Positions 1 to 7,460 are shown, counted from the stretch's first letter. The stretch: DNA of 37,749 nt from an uncultured Ruminococcus sp. (GCA_937926145.1 CALANW010000087.1:1-37749), one strand, 5' to 3'. Notes: generated by a model from the letters alone, not told the origin. Numbers and translations are program-made.

Positions 1-175
1 TAACCTTACCTTAGCTATGATTTTTGATGCTATTTTAATGTGAACAGGCTCTAATCGAATTGACGTTGTTTATGAAAAAGTTAGTTTCAACGAACGCAGA
101 TACGTTGTTTTTTGACAATGAATACTTTATCATAAACACACGCCGCCGTCAAGTGGATTTTTGCAAAATTTTGTG

Positions 176-204
176 TTGAAAAAATATAATTAATATGGTA
201 TAAT
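176..204 (+). promoter_or_regulatory. Sigma-A promoter of the sugar isomerase-ThuA pair
   Basis: The -35 TTGAAA (176-181) and -10 TATAAT (199-204) are 17 bp apart. Transcription would start near 211, about 26 bases before the ATG at 237, which is preceded by GGAGG. Bases 1-175 hold no gene or other element that I can support. Confidence 0.75.
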
Positions 205-236
205 AAAAATATTCTAACCGTGGAGGTCTGCGAAAA

Positions 237-1043
237 ATGAAGCTGTCCGTTTTTTATCATCATATCTGCGAAGCTGCACAGCAGAGCGGCAAAACTGTTC
301 CCAAAATTCTTGAAATCGCTAAAAGCTTCGGGATAGACTATCTTGAATTCGATATCGCAGATCTGAAAAATGACGAAACAGCGGCGCTTCTTGCCGATTC
401 GGGCATGAAAATTTCGTCTGTCTACGGATTTTATGATTTCGCGAATTCGGACGACCTCGGCGGAGCATTTTATCACTGCGACAGAGCGGCAGAGCTTGGC
501 TCGGAGAAAATTATGCTTATTCCGGGATTTTATTCTGCAAATGATAAGTCTGTTATGAAAATTGAGTGTGAAAAAATGCTTGCGGTGATGAAAAAGGTCT
601 GCGAATATGCACACGAAAAAGGTCTTACACCGACTATCGAGGATTTTGATGATTTTCTAAGTCCGATATCGACCTCGGAGCGAATGTTTGACTTCGTAAA
701 TGAGATACCATATTTAAAAGTAACTTTCGATACGGGCAATTTTATGTACAGCGCCGAATCGGAGAATTATGCTTTTGAGCGTTTGAAGCCGTACATCGTA
801 CACGTTCACTGCAAGGACAGAAGTATGACACCCGATGAACGCTGTGAAATGAAATGCGCCGTTGACGGAACGGAAATGTATGCTTGCCCGACGGGTGACG
901 GCTGTATCGCGGTCGCGCATATTGTAAAAGAGCTTGTGAAGGGCGGCTATGACGGCATTTTTACGATAGAACATTTCGGTGCTTATGACCAGCTTTCATT
1001 TATGAAAAAGTCGGCGGAAAATTTAAGAGGTATGCTTGAATGA
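237..1043 (+). CDS. Sugar phosphate isomerase/epimerase-like TIM barrel protein
   Basis: This 268-residue protein has the layout of the xylose-isomerase-like TIM barrel (AP_endonuc_2) superfamily. It carries metal-ligand type motifs in order: TIEDFDD near residue 135, TFDTGNF near 165, HVHCKD near 190 and FTIEHFG near the C-terminus. Such enzymes isomerise or epimerise sugars, inositols or hydroxypyruvate-like substrates in the cytoplasm; the substrate cannot be read from the sequence. The ATG follows GGAGG. Its stop overlaps the start of the ThuA-like gene (ATGA), so the two are translationally coupled. ThuA proteins often accompany sugar isomerases and oxidoreductases in carbohydrate catabolism, which fits a sugar-processing role. 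Confidence 0.8.
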   Translation: MKLSVFYHHICEAAQQSGKTVPKILEIAKSFGIDYLEFDIADLKNDETAALLADSGMKISSVYGFYDFANSDDLGGAFYHCDRAAELGSEKIMLIPGFYSANDKSVMKIECEKMLAVMKKVCEYAHEKGLTPTIEDFDDFLSPISTSERMFDFVNEIPYLKVTFDTGNFMYSAESENYAFERLKPYIVHVHCKDRSMTPDERCEMKCAVDGTEMYACPTGDGCIAVAHIVKELVKGGYDGIFTIEHFGAYDQLSFMKKSAENLRGMLE

Positions 1044-1744
1044 TAAGAGTAACTGTATGGAACGAGTACGTTCATGAACGCGAATACGAGGGGATAGCGA
1101 GAGTTTATCCAAAAGGGATACACGGCTGTATAGCTGATTTCCTTGACACCAACGAAGATATAACGGTGAGATGTGCAACGCTTGATATGGAAAATCAGGG
1201 TATTTCCGAGGAAATGCTCCGAAACACCGATGTTCTGATATGGTGGGCACACGCTCGGCACGAAGAGATAACCGATGAAAATGTGCGGCTCATTCAAGAG
1301 GCTGTCCTCGGTGGAATGGGACTTATCGCGCTCCACTCGGCGCACTATTCAAAGATAATGAAAGCGCTTATGGGAACAACGATGTCGCTCAACTGGCGCA
1401 ATAACGACAGCGAAACAGTGCAATGTGTTGAACCTTTACACCCGATAGCTGACGGAGTTCCTGCGGTGATAAATATCCCACATGAAGAAATGTACAGCGA
1501 GTGGTTCGATATCCCGAAGCCCGATGATGTCGTGTTCGAGGGAACATTCAGCAGGGGGGAGAAGCTCCGTAGCGGCGTTACTTTTACCCGAGGTTATGGA
1601 AGGATATTCTATTTTCAGCCGGGACATGAGGAATATCCTATATATTTTATGCCCGAGATACAAAGGATAATCACAAATGCTGTTCACTGGGCGTATTCTC
1701 CCGATTCGCCGAGAAAACTCCCCGAATGTCATGAAATAAAGTGA
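1040..1744 (+). CDS. ThuA-like (trehalose utilisation) domain protein
   Basis: This 234-residue protein has the class I glutamine-amidotransferase-like fold typical of ThuA proteins. An N-terminal strand reads VTVWNEYVHE, DVLIWWAHARH lies near residue 70, GLIALHSAHYSK near 95, and a late GRIFYFQPGHEE near 195 is the characteristic ThuA motif. ThuA proteins act in trehalose and related disaccharide metabolism, but their chemistry is poorly defined. The gene overlaps the preceding isomerase by 4 bases and shares its promoter. No signal peptide is visible. No clear terminator follows, although the promoter of the next operon begins within 60 bases. Confidence 0.85.
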   Translation: MIRVTVWNEYVHEREYEGIARVYPKGIHGCIADFLDTNEDITVRCATLDMENQGISEEMLRNTDVLIWWAHARHEEITDENVRLIQEAVLGGMGLIALHSAHYSKIMKALMGTTMSLNWRNNDSETVQCVEPLHPIADGVPAVINIPHEEMYSEWFDIPKPDDVVFEGTFSRGEKLRSGVTFTRGYGRIFYFQPGHEEYPIYFMPEIQRIITNAVHWAYSPDSPRKLPECHEIK

Positions 1745-1802
1745 GAATTTCTCGTCTGTAGAAAATTATTAGAAAAAATTATTGAAAATTACGAAAAAAC
1801 AC

Positions 1803-1832
1803 TTGACAAATGACCTCTGAATGTGGTAGAAT
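1803..1832 (+). promoter_or_regulatory. Sigma-A promoter of the rpmG-secE-nusG-rplK-rplA run
   Basis: TTGACA (1803-1808) and TAGAAT (1827-1832) are 18 bp apart. This is the only strong promoter seen upstream of the translation and secretion genes, and it leaves a leader of about 175 bases before rpmG. Confidence 0.7.
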
Positions 1833-1838
1833 AAAACT

Positions 1839-2016
1839 ACCTCTTGCAGAGGTCTATTTTTTGTGCCCGAAAATATGGGACATGACCTCTCGACAAAGTG
1901 TACAGAGCCGCTAAAAGCTTTGTATCGGAAATTGCCACAGAGGGAGGCACAGGGACATAAGTTCCTGCGAAATCGAAACGTTCTCACAAAGAGGACATTT
2001 AATAGGAGGTGCCGAT
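1839..2016 (+). promoter_or_regulatory. Long 5' leader of rpmG with a short hairpin and T-run
   Basis: The leader starts with ACCTC-TTGCA-GAGGT (1839-1853) followed by six T residues (1857-1862), resembling a weak intrinsic terminator at the very start of the transcript. CCTCT and AGAGG blocks recur further on (about 1881, 1938 and 1991), so alternative pairings are possible. No conserved leader family is recognised. Regulation of the ribosomal genes by this leader is inference only. Confidence 0.35.
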
Positions 2017-2166
2017 ATGAGAGTAAAGGTAACATTAGCCTGCACAGAGTGCAAGCAGCGCAACTACAATACCAAGAAGAACAAGAAGAACGATCCGGAC
2101 AGACTTGAAATGAATAAGTATTGTAAGTTCTGCAAGAAGCATACTCTTCACAAAGAAACCAAGTAA
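2017..2166 (+). CDS. rpmG: Large ribosomal subunit protein bL33
   Basis: This short reading frame encodes 49 residues beginning MRVKVTLACTECK and ending HKETK, which is bL33. It keeps two CxxC pairs (CTEC near residue 9 and CKFC near residue 36), so it is the zinc-binding form rather than the zinc-free paralogue made under zinc limitation. The ATG at 2017 is preceded by AGGAGG (2003-2008). It lies immediately upstream of secE and nusG, the usual Firmicute order, and is probably co-transcribed with them from the promoter at 1803-1832. Confidence 0.95.
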   Translation: MRVKVTLACTECKQRNYNTKKNKKNDPDRLEMNKYCKFCKKHTLHKETK

Positions 2167-2181
2167 GGAAGAGGTGTGAAA

Positions 2182-2493
2182 ATGGCTGATAGCAAAAAAA
2201 ATCAAGCTAAATCGCCGTCCAAAAAATCCATCGTTGCTCAGGCAGAAGCCAAAGCCGACAAGATCGTGAAGGATAATGCCAAGGCAAAGGCTAAGGGTCA
2301 GAAAAAACAGAACCCTGTTGCCAAGTTCTTCAAGGATTTGAAAGGCGAGATCAAAAAGGTTGTATGGCCGAGCAAAAAGAAGGTCATCAACAATACTGCG
2401 GTCGTTCTTGTTGCAATGTGCGTCTGCGGTATAGTAATCTGGGGAATCGACAGCGGACTCGCCGCTTTGCTCAAGCTCAGTCTTGGCATATAA
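2182..2493 (+). CDS. secE: Protein translocase subunit SecE
   Basis: SecE is the small essential membrane subunit of the SecYEG translocon. The protein has a Lys/Ala-rich cytoplasmic N-terminus of roughly 50 residues, then the conserved amphipathic stretch FFKDLKGEIKKVVWPSKK, and a single C-terminal membrane span (about residues 70-95). I chose the ATG at 2182 (103 residues) over the in-frame GTG at 2176 because GGAAGAGG lies at a better distance from the ATG. The gene is 15 bases from rpmG and 27 bases from nusG. Confidence 0.93.
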   Translation: MADSKKNQAKSPSKKSIVAQAEAKADKIVKDNAKAKAKGQKKQNPVAKFFKDLKGEIKKVVWPSKKKVINNTAVVLVAMCVCGIVIWGIDSGLAALLKLSLGI

Positions 2494-2520
2494 GCGCTTT
2501 TGCGAAAGGAAGATAGAAGA

Positions 2521-3057
2521 ATGTCAGAAACAGCAAAATGGTATGTCATTCACACCTATTCCGGTTATGAGAATAAGGTAAAAGATACTATCGATAAAGT
2601 TGTCGAAAACCGTAATCTCCGTGACCTTATCCCAATGGTAAGCATCCCGACCGAACACGTTAAGGAACTTACCGAAACAAATAAGGAACGTGAGGTTGAC
2701 AGAAAGATTTTCCCGGGATATGTTCTCGTGAAAATGGTTCTGAACGATGATTCATGGTACGTTGTACGAAATGTACGAGGCGTAACGGGATTCGTCGGAC
2801 CTGCTTCAAAGCCTGTTCCTCTTTCCGATAAAGAAGTTGCCGCACTCGGCGTTGATACTAACGAAACTATCGTTGAAGTTAATATCAAGGAGGGCGACAG
2901 AGTCAAGATCACATCAGGTACAATGGAAGGCTTTGTCGGAGAAGTTAAGAATGTCAATACCGAAGATATGACTGTTGACGTATCGGTATCGATGTTCGGC
3001 AGAGAAACTCTTGCAACTCTTGAAATTTCAAAGGTTGTAAAAACTGACGAGTATTGA
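2521..3057 (+). CDS. nusG: Transcription termination/antitermination factor NusG
   Basis: NusG binds RNA polymerase and modulates pausing, elongation and Rho-dependent termination. The 178-residue protein starts MSETAKWYVIHTYSGYENKV, the canonical NGN domain opening. It contains FPGYVLVKM near residue 68, VRNVRGVTGFVG near 90, and a C-terminal KOW domain with EGDRVKITSGTMEGFVGEV near 128-147. The ATG at 2521 is preceded by AAAGGAAG; an upstream in-frame TTG at 2500 lacks a ribosome binding site. A weak hairpin (GGATC...GATCC, 3086-3102) lies between nusG and rplK but has no proper T-run. Confidence 0.97.
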   Translation: MSETAKWYVIHTYSGYENKVKDTIDKVVENRNLRDLIPMVSIPTEHVKELTETNKEREVDRKIFPGYVLVKMVLNDDSWYVVRNVRGVTGFVGPASKPVPLSDKEVAALGVDTNETIVEVNIKEGDRVKITSGTMEGFVGEVKNVNTEDMTVDVSVSMFGRETLATLEISKVVKTDEY

Positions 3058-3128
3058 TCTTGTCAGTAAAAAACATAAACTGTATGGATCTTTTTTAGAT
3101 CCTTCTATATTACGGAGGTGCATTCAAT

Positions 3129-3554
3129 ATGGCACAGAAAGTTGTTGGCTTAATTAAGCTTCAGATCGCTGCAGGTAAGGCTACTCCTGCTCCCCCTGTT
3201 GGTCCTGCTCTCGGTCAGCATGGTGTAAATATTATGGCATTCACAAAGGAATTCAACGAGAGAACTAAGAACGATATCGGTCTTATCATTCCTGTAGTTA
3301 TCACAGTATATGCAGACCGTTCTTTCTCATTCATCACTAAGACTCCTCCCGCAGCCGTTCTTATCAAGAAGGCAATCGGTATCGAAAGCGGTTCCGGAGT
3401 TCCTAACAAGACCAAGGTTGGTAAGATCACTAAGGATCAGATCCGCAAGATCGCAGAAACAAAGATGCCTGACCTTAACGCTGCAACCATCGAAACTGCT
3501 ATGAGCATGATCGCAGGTACTGCACGTTCCATGGGCGTAGAAGTTGTTGACTAA
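3129..3554 (+). CDS. rplK: Large ribosomal subunit protein uL11
   Basis: uL11 forms the base of the GTPase-associated stalk. All 141 residues match the family. The N-terminal proline-rich stretch reads ATPAPPVGPALGQHGVNIM, and the C-terminal RNA-binding domain holds GSGVPNKTKVGKITKDQIRKIAE and MIAGTARSMGVEV. The ATG follows a strong GGAGGTG. It lies in the standard nusG-rplK-rplA order. Confidence 0.98.
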   Translation: MAQKVVGLIKLQIAAGKATPAPPVGPALGQHGVNIMAFTKEFNERTKNDIGLIIPVVITVYADRSFSFITKTPPAAVLIKKAIGIESGSGVPNKTKVGKITKDQIRKIAETKMPDLNAATIETAMSMIAGTARSMGVEVVD

Positions 3555-3677
3555 TTGAATTTTAACTGAATTTTCTTCGCAGCTATGGTGGGAGGAACAT
3601 TCCGCTACACGTCCCAATCTGTTATGGGACAGCCCTTTTGATAAGGGCATTACCACTTAAAGGAGGATAAATTAATA
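3555..3677 (+). promoter_or_regulatory. Candidate L1-binding autoregulatory leader before rplA
   Basis: The 123-base gap between rplK and rplA is too long for simple coupling and is structured. It carries ATGGTGGGAGG (about 3584-3595), close to the GGUGGGAGG segment of the 23S rRNA L1 protuberance, and two hairpins: GTCCCA/TGGGAC (3611-3630) and GCCCTT/AAGGGC (3632-3648). Bacterial L1 is known to repress its own synthesis by binding an mRNA mimic of its rRNA site. That this spacer is that site is inference from the shared motif and position. Confidence 0.55.
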
Positions 3678-4373
3678 ATGAAACACGGTAAAAAATATAA
3701 TGAAAGTGTAAAGCTTGTTGACAGCGCAAAGCTTTATGAAACAGCTGAAGCACTTGACCTTGCTTGCAAGACAGCAAAGGCTAAGTTCGATGAAACAATT
3801 GAGGTTCATATCCGTTTGGGCGTTGACTCCCGTCACGCTGACCAGCAGGTTAGAGGTGCAGTTGTACTTCCTAATGGTACTGGTAAGAAGGTAAGAGTTT
3901 GCGTATTCTGCAAGCCTGAAAAGGAAGAAGCTGCAAAGGCTGCAGGTGCAGATTATGTTGGTGCTGAAGATCTCGCACAGAAGATCCTCAAGGAAAACTG
4001 GATGGATTTCGACGTTCTTATCGCTTCCCCTGATATGATGGGCGTTGTTGGTAGACTCGGTAAGGTTCTCGGTCCTCGTGGACTCATGCCTAACCCCAAG
4101 GCCGGTACAGTTACTCCCGATGTTGCAAAGGCTGTAACAGAAGCTAAGGCTGGTAAGATCGAATACCGTCTTGATAAGACAAACATCATCCACTGCCCGA
4201 TCGGTAAGGCTTCTTTCGGTCCTGAAAAGCTCGACCAGAACCTTAACACACTTCTCGAAGCAGTTGCAAAGGCTAAGCCTGCTGCTGCAAAGGGCACATA
4301 CTTCAAGTCCTGCGTTGTTTCTTCGACAATGGGCGTTGGTATTGCTGTAAATACTGCTAAGTACGGTGTTTAA
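3678..4373 (+). CDS. rplA: Large ribosomal subunit protein uL1
   Basis: uL1 binds the L1 stalk of 23S rRNA, helps E-site tRNA release and is commonly a translational repressor of its own mRNA. The 231-residue protein has the family opening HGKKYNESVKLVD, the hallmark GKVLGPRGLMPNPKAGTVT near residue 130, and the C-terminal KGTYFKSCVVSSTMG. The ATG follows AAAGGAGG. A strong terminator follows the gene, so the run ends here; rplJ and rplL, which often come next in Firmicutes, are absent from the window. Confidence 0.98.
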   Translation: MKHGKKYNESVKLVDSAKLYETAEALDLACKTAKAKFDETIEVHIRLGVDSRHADQQVRGAVVLPNGTGKKVRVCVFCKPEKEEAAKAAGADYVGAEDLAQKILKENWMDFDVLIASPDMMGVVGRLGKVLGPRGLMPNPKAGTVTPDVAKAVTEAKAGKIEYRLDKTNIIHCPIGKASFGPEKLDQNLNTLLEAVAKAKPAAAKGTYFKSCVVSSTMGVGIAVNTAKYGV

Positions 4374-4390
4374 TTTATAAGATATAACGA

Positions 4391-4424
4391 TAAAGCTCCT
4401 GATTATTTCGGGAGCTTTATTTTT
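4391..4424 (+). terminator. Intrinsic terminator after rplA
   Basis: AAAGCTCC (4392-4399) pairs with GGAGCTTT (4411-4418) and is followed by a T-rich tail. It closes the rpmG-rplA transcription unit. Confidence 0.88.
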
Positions 4425-4475
4425 ATATAAAACAGCCTTGCATTTTTGTACAAAACGTAAAATTTTATATACCCC

Positions 4476-4504
4476 TTGCAATTTTTTTAGAAATGTTGTA
4501 TCAT
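4476..4504 (+). promoter_or_regulatory. Promoter of the clan GH-A glycosidase
   Basis: TTGCAA (4476-4481) and TATCAT (4499-4504) are 17 bp apart. Transcription should start about 4511-4512, just before the operator at 4519. Confidence 0.65.
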
Positions 4505-4518
4505 ATAAATAATAAAAT

Positions 4519-4532
4519 TGAAAACGTTTTCA
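4519..4532 (+). promoter_or_regulatory. LacI/CcpA-type operator (cre-like palindrome)
   Basis: TGAAAACGTTTTCA is a perfect 14-bp palindrome with a central CG. It satisfies the published catabolite-response consensus TGWAANCGNTNWCA at every fixed position. It sits about 8-21 bases past the predicted transcription start, a classic repression position. The binding protein could be CcpA or a local LacI-family regulator; none is encoded in the window. Confidence 0.7.
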
Positions 4533-4561
4533 GGTTGCTGAAAACTTGTGGAGGGTAAAAT

Positions 4562-6007
4562 ATGGCAGACAAAATTTACGGCGTTCATCTGGGCGCAGCA
4601 AAGTACGCAGTTGACATCGGCGACGGTTCGGAAAGAGGAGAATATGTAAATCAGGATTATATCATCAACAAGCTCGGCAGACCTCACAGAGCTGTTTCGC
4701 TTATGTATTGCTATTATCCGCTCGATAAGGAATTCCCGGGAAGAATTTCCGAAGTTATGAAGGATGCAAACGTAACATTCCAGTGGGACTATCCTTACGA
4801 CGACTATTTCACATACAAGGGCGGTCTTGAGGGTGACAGAACGGGCGAGCCTTTCACATATATGCGTGACGTTCGCCGCCACGGTCAGGACGTAAACCTC
4901 ACACTCACCGTTGACCCTAACGTTTCCGATGAACAGCTCATTGCTATTGCGAAGGATCTCCGTACATTTGGCAGAATGTTCCTCAGAATCAATCACGAAG
5001 CGACAGGCAACTGGTTCTCTTTCAACAAGAGAGCAACATACCAGCAGGTTGCTGACTTCTTCGTTCATTTCTCGAAGATCATTCACGAATATGCACCTAA
5101 CGTTAAGACGGTAATGTGCATCGGCGGTATCGAACACCCCGAAAACGGCGAAGAAATGGAAATGGAAAAGGAGTTCGCTCAGTGTGTTCCCGAGGCTGAT
5201 GTTTGGTCTGTTGATAAGTATATGGCACTTCACTGGGGCTGGCCTTTCGATGTTGCAGAGCCGGGCGGAACGTCTCATTCCCGCAGCAAGGTCGAGAATA
5301 CCTACAACCTCACAAAGCTTAGCTACGAAAGATTCAAGTATCTCAACGGCGGCGCAGGCAAGCCGATGACAATGGCTGAATTCAACGCTGACGGTGACGT
5401 TACAGGTCCTTACGATCAGGCAAAAATGGTTCGTGACTTCTGCGACATTCTCGAAAAGGAGAAGCCTGACTGGTTCAGCGGCTTCACAATGTATCAGTTC
5501 CGTGACCGCGGAAGACTCGGACTTGAAATTCAGGATCCGAATAATGAAGATGTCGGCATCGAACAGCCGCTTATGAAAACCTACAAAGAGATCATTCACA
5601 GCAAGCTTTTCAGCCCTGAAATGACACAGAATGACGAAGCAAAGCTTCCCGTTACACTCCGCTGGGGCGGCTCGGAAGATGCTGACGGTATTGCAATTCC
5701 CGTTCATTTCGACAGCGATCCTCACTTCTGCGAGGTTGTTTTCGATAAAGAAGACGATGGAAACTATATGCTCGAGATCAACGGCAAGTGGTTCTACAAG
5801 TCACCAAAGGCTCGCACGATCGACCTTATGCCTGCATTCTTCGAGAATCATCTTGACGGAGCAGCTGATATGACTATCAAGCTTTTCGCACCTCCTGCAA
5901 GCGGCGAAAACGACAGCACTCAGGGCAGCGATTGGGATACAAATTACTACTACACGCTCAAAACTCTTCCAAAGGTTCGTGTTCTCTGCACACCTGTTGA
6001 AAAGTAA
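4562..6007 (+). CDS. Cytoplasmic clan GH-A glycoside hydrolase (GH26-like)
   Basis: The 481-residue protein has a TIM-barrel glycosidase domain in about residues 1-350. FLRINHEATGNWFSF (residues 140-154) matches the RxxHExxGxWF acid/base motif of GH26 and relatives, making Glu146 the likely proton donor. PMTMAEFNADGD near residue 273 offers Glu273 as nucleophile. Residues of about 355-481 form a separate domain, probably a beta-sandwich. No signal peptide is seen, so it should act in the cytoplasm on imported oligosaccharides. GH26 members are mannanases and related enzymes, but family and substrate are not certain. The gene stands alone between a LacI-type operator and a strong terminator, suggesting carbon-source control. 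The ATG follows GGAGGG. Confidence 0.75.
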   Translation: MADKIYGVHLGAAKYAVDIGDGSERGEYVNQDYIINKLGRPHRAVSLMYCYYPLDKEFPGRISEVMKDANVTFQWDYPYDDYFTYKGGLEGDRTGEPFTYMRDVRRHGQDVNLTLTVDPNVSDEQLIAIAKDLRTFGRMFLRINHEATGNWFSFNKRATYQQVADFFVHFSKIIHEYAPNVKTVMCIGGIEHPENGEEMEMEKEFAQCVPEADVWSVDKYMALHWGWPFDVAEPGGTSHSRSKVENTYNLTKLSYERFKYLNGGAGKPMTMAEFNADGDVTGPYDQAKMVRDFCDILEKEKPDWFSGFTMYQFRDRGRLGLEIQDPNNEDVGIEQPLMKTYKEIIHSKLFSPEMTQNDEAKLPVTLRWGGSEDADGIAIPVHFDSDPHFCEVVFDKEDDGNYMLEINGKWFYKSPKARTIDLMPAFFENHLDGAADMTIKLFAPPASGENDSTQGSDWDTNYYYTLKTLPKVRVLCTPVEK

Positions 6008-6014
6008 ATAATTT

Positions 6015-6047
6015 AAAGGGTATCGATGAAATTTCGATACCCTTTTT
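6015..6047 (+). terminator. Intrinsic terminator after the GH-A glycosidase
   Basis: AAAGGGTATCG (6015-6025) pairs with CGATACCCTTT (6035-6045), followed by T residues; an 11-bp stem. Confidence 0.92.
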
Positions 6048-6105
6048 GCATACCCTTTCAGTTTTCCGACTAAAATATAGTGGAGAACTGAAAGGCGGTG
6101 CGGAG

Positions 6106-7251
6106 TTGGAGCGAAAATATAAAATTATGATATTCGGCGGAGCGCTTTTGCTCGCTGCGGCTGTAAATCCCGAGCATGCGTTTAGGCTTATCAGCGGTGC
6201 ATTTCAAGTTTTTCGTCCGATAATCATTGGAATGGCTGCGGCGTTCGTGATAAACCGCCCCGTCTGCAAGATATACGAACTCTGCGGAAAGTTTTCAGAC
6301 CAAATTTTATCACGCTCGGCGAAGCGACATTACACCGCTTTTAACAGCATCGCAAGGATAACCGCAAGCTCCCGAAGCGAAAAACACAAAGCGCGGTGGG
6401 TGCTGTCGGTCACACTTGGGTATATTCTGCTTGTTTCGGTCGCTGCGGCTGCTGTTGGGATAATCATTCCGCAAATTTTGGACAGCGTTAAGATCCTTGT
6501 TTCAAACAGCGACATATATTTTGACAGAATAAAATATTTTTACAGCAGGCTTTCGGAAAATGACAAGCTTGGGATAATTCCTGCGGTTGGTTCGATAATC
6601 GAAAAAGCAGGGGAGAAGCTGCCCGAGATAGCGGCTGATTTTTACGGAAAGACCGCAGGCTTTGTCGGATTTTTGACCGATTTTTTTATCGGAATAGTAA
6701 TTTCTATCTATATTCTCATTGCAAAGGATAAGCTGCGGAGCATCGTGCGCAGAATTTCGCAGAAAATAATGTCCGAACGGCGCTACAAGCATTATGCGAA
6801 GCTTTATTACACCGTTTATGAGGTCTTTTCACGCTTCGTCAGCGGTCAGATAACCGAAGCGGCAATTCTCGGCGGACTTTGCTATGTCGGAATGAAGCTC
6901 TTCAGGTTCGATTATGCGCTTCTGATAAGCTTTATAATAGGCATAACCGCACTTATGCCTGTCGTTGGAGCGATAATAGGAACGATACCGTGTGCATTTC
7001 TGCTTTTTCTCGTCAAACCGATATCTGCAGTGTGGTTCGTGGTGTTCATAATCATTTTACAGCAGCTTGAAAATAATCTTATCTACCCGAAAGTGGTCGG
7101 AAAAAGTATGGGACTTCCGCCGCTGCCAGTGCTTATAGCGATTCTTATCGGTGCAAAGCTCGGCGGCTGTGTGGGAATACTTTTAGCCGTGCCGATAACC
7201 TCTGTGCTTTACGGTATAATCAAGGAAAAGCTTGATGAAAATAGATACTAA
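6106..7251 (+). CDS. AI-2E family transporter (PerM/YdiK/YtvI-like membrane protein)
   Basis: This 381-residue polytopic membrane protein has the AI-2E exporter family pattern: two N-terminal spans, a span near residues 105-130, a soluble middle region, then a cluster of C-terminal spans. The C-terminus holds the family signature region VSGQITEAAILGG, ITALMPVVGAIIGTIP and QQLENNLIYPKVVGKSMGLP. Family members include autoinducer-2 exporters, Na+/H+ antiporters and sporulation proteins such as YtvI, so the cargo is open. I chose the TTG at 6106 because AAAGGCGG lies 7 bases upstream; a frame extending back to 6046 would run into the preceding terminator. The stop codon lies inside the left end of a palindromic repeat. 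Confidence 0.85.
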   Translation: MERKYKIMIFGGALLLAAAVNPEHAFRLISGAFQVFRPIIIGMAAAFVINRPVCKIYELCGKFSDQILSRSAKRHYTAFNSIARITASSRSEKHKARWVLSVTLGYILLVSVAAAAVGIIIPQILDSVKILVSNSDIYFDRIKYFYSRLSENDKLGIIPAVGSIIEKAGEKLPEIAADFYGKTAGFVGFLTDFFIGIVISIYILIAKDKLRSIVRRISQKIMSERRYKHYAKLYYTVYEVFSRFVSGQITEAAILGGLCYVGMKLFRFDYALLISFIIGITALMPVVGAIIGTIPCAFLLFLVKPISAVWFVVFIIILQQLENNLIYPKVVGKSMGLPPLPVLIAILIGAKLGGCVGILLAVPITSVLYGIIKEKLDENRY

Positions 7252-7421
7252 TTTTAAATCAACCTATAGACAGATACGACAGCTATAATTTCGCCACTCG
7301 GCGTCAAGCCTCCTTGTCAGGCGTGAGCCTGCCTGCGGACGCTCTCCAAGGTCTACACAGTAACCTTATTGGTGAAATTCTATCTGCCGTCCTTGTCTAT
7401 AGAACGATTTGAAATTAGTAT
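7245..7421. repeat. Palindromic element R1 with ATACTAAT termini
   Basis: The 177-bp element begins ATACTAATTT and ends AAATTAGTAT. The outer 52 bases of each end are imperfect inverted repeats (about 41 of 52 positions identical), sharing CTATAGACA and AATTTC-CCA blocks. The left end contains the stop codon of the upstream gene. No reading frame lies inside, so it resembles a non-autonomous MITE-like or extragenic palindromic repeat. Its first 8 bases match those of elements R2 and R3, but the interior differs. Confidence 0.75.
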
Positions 7422-7460
7422 AACCGCTGTTCAATTCTATTTTGAACAGCGGTTATTTTA
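7421..7460. terminator. Bidirectional terminator between convergent genes
   Basis: AACCGCTGTTCAA (7422-7434) pairs with TTGAACAGCGGTT (7442-7454), a 13-bp stem with AT-rich flanks on both sides. It separates the AI-2E transporter gene from the DMT transporter gene on the opposite strand. Confidence 0.85.

Noticed and set aside
60..175. Second promoter (TTGACA near 113) upstream of the sugar isomerase
   Set aside because: No acceptable -10 lies 16-18 bases downstream.
1863..2108. 81-residue plus-strand frame overlapping rpmG
   Set aside because: It overlaps the real bL33 frame, has no ribosome binding site and shows no recognisable domain.
3086..3102. Terminator between nusG and rplK
   Set aside because: The stem GGATC/GATCC has only 5 pairs and the following sequence is not a T-run, so it is not called as a terminator.
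4487..5725. 412-residue open frame antisense to the GH-A glycosidase
   Set aside because: The plus-strand frame carries catalytic motifs, a promoter and a ribosome binding site; the minus-strand frame has none of these.
7245..7421. CRISPR or tRNA-like interpretation of the palindromic region
   Set aside because: There is one pair of inverted ends and no direct repeats with spacers, and the fold has no anticodon or T-arm features.
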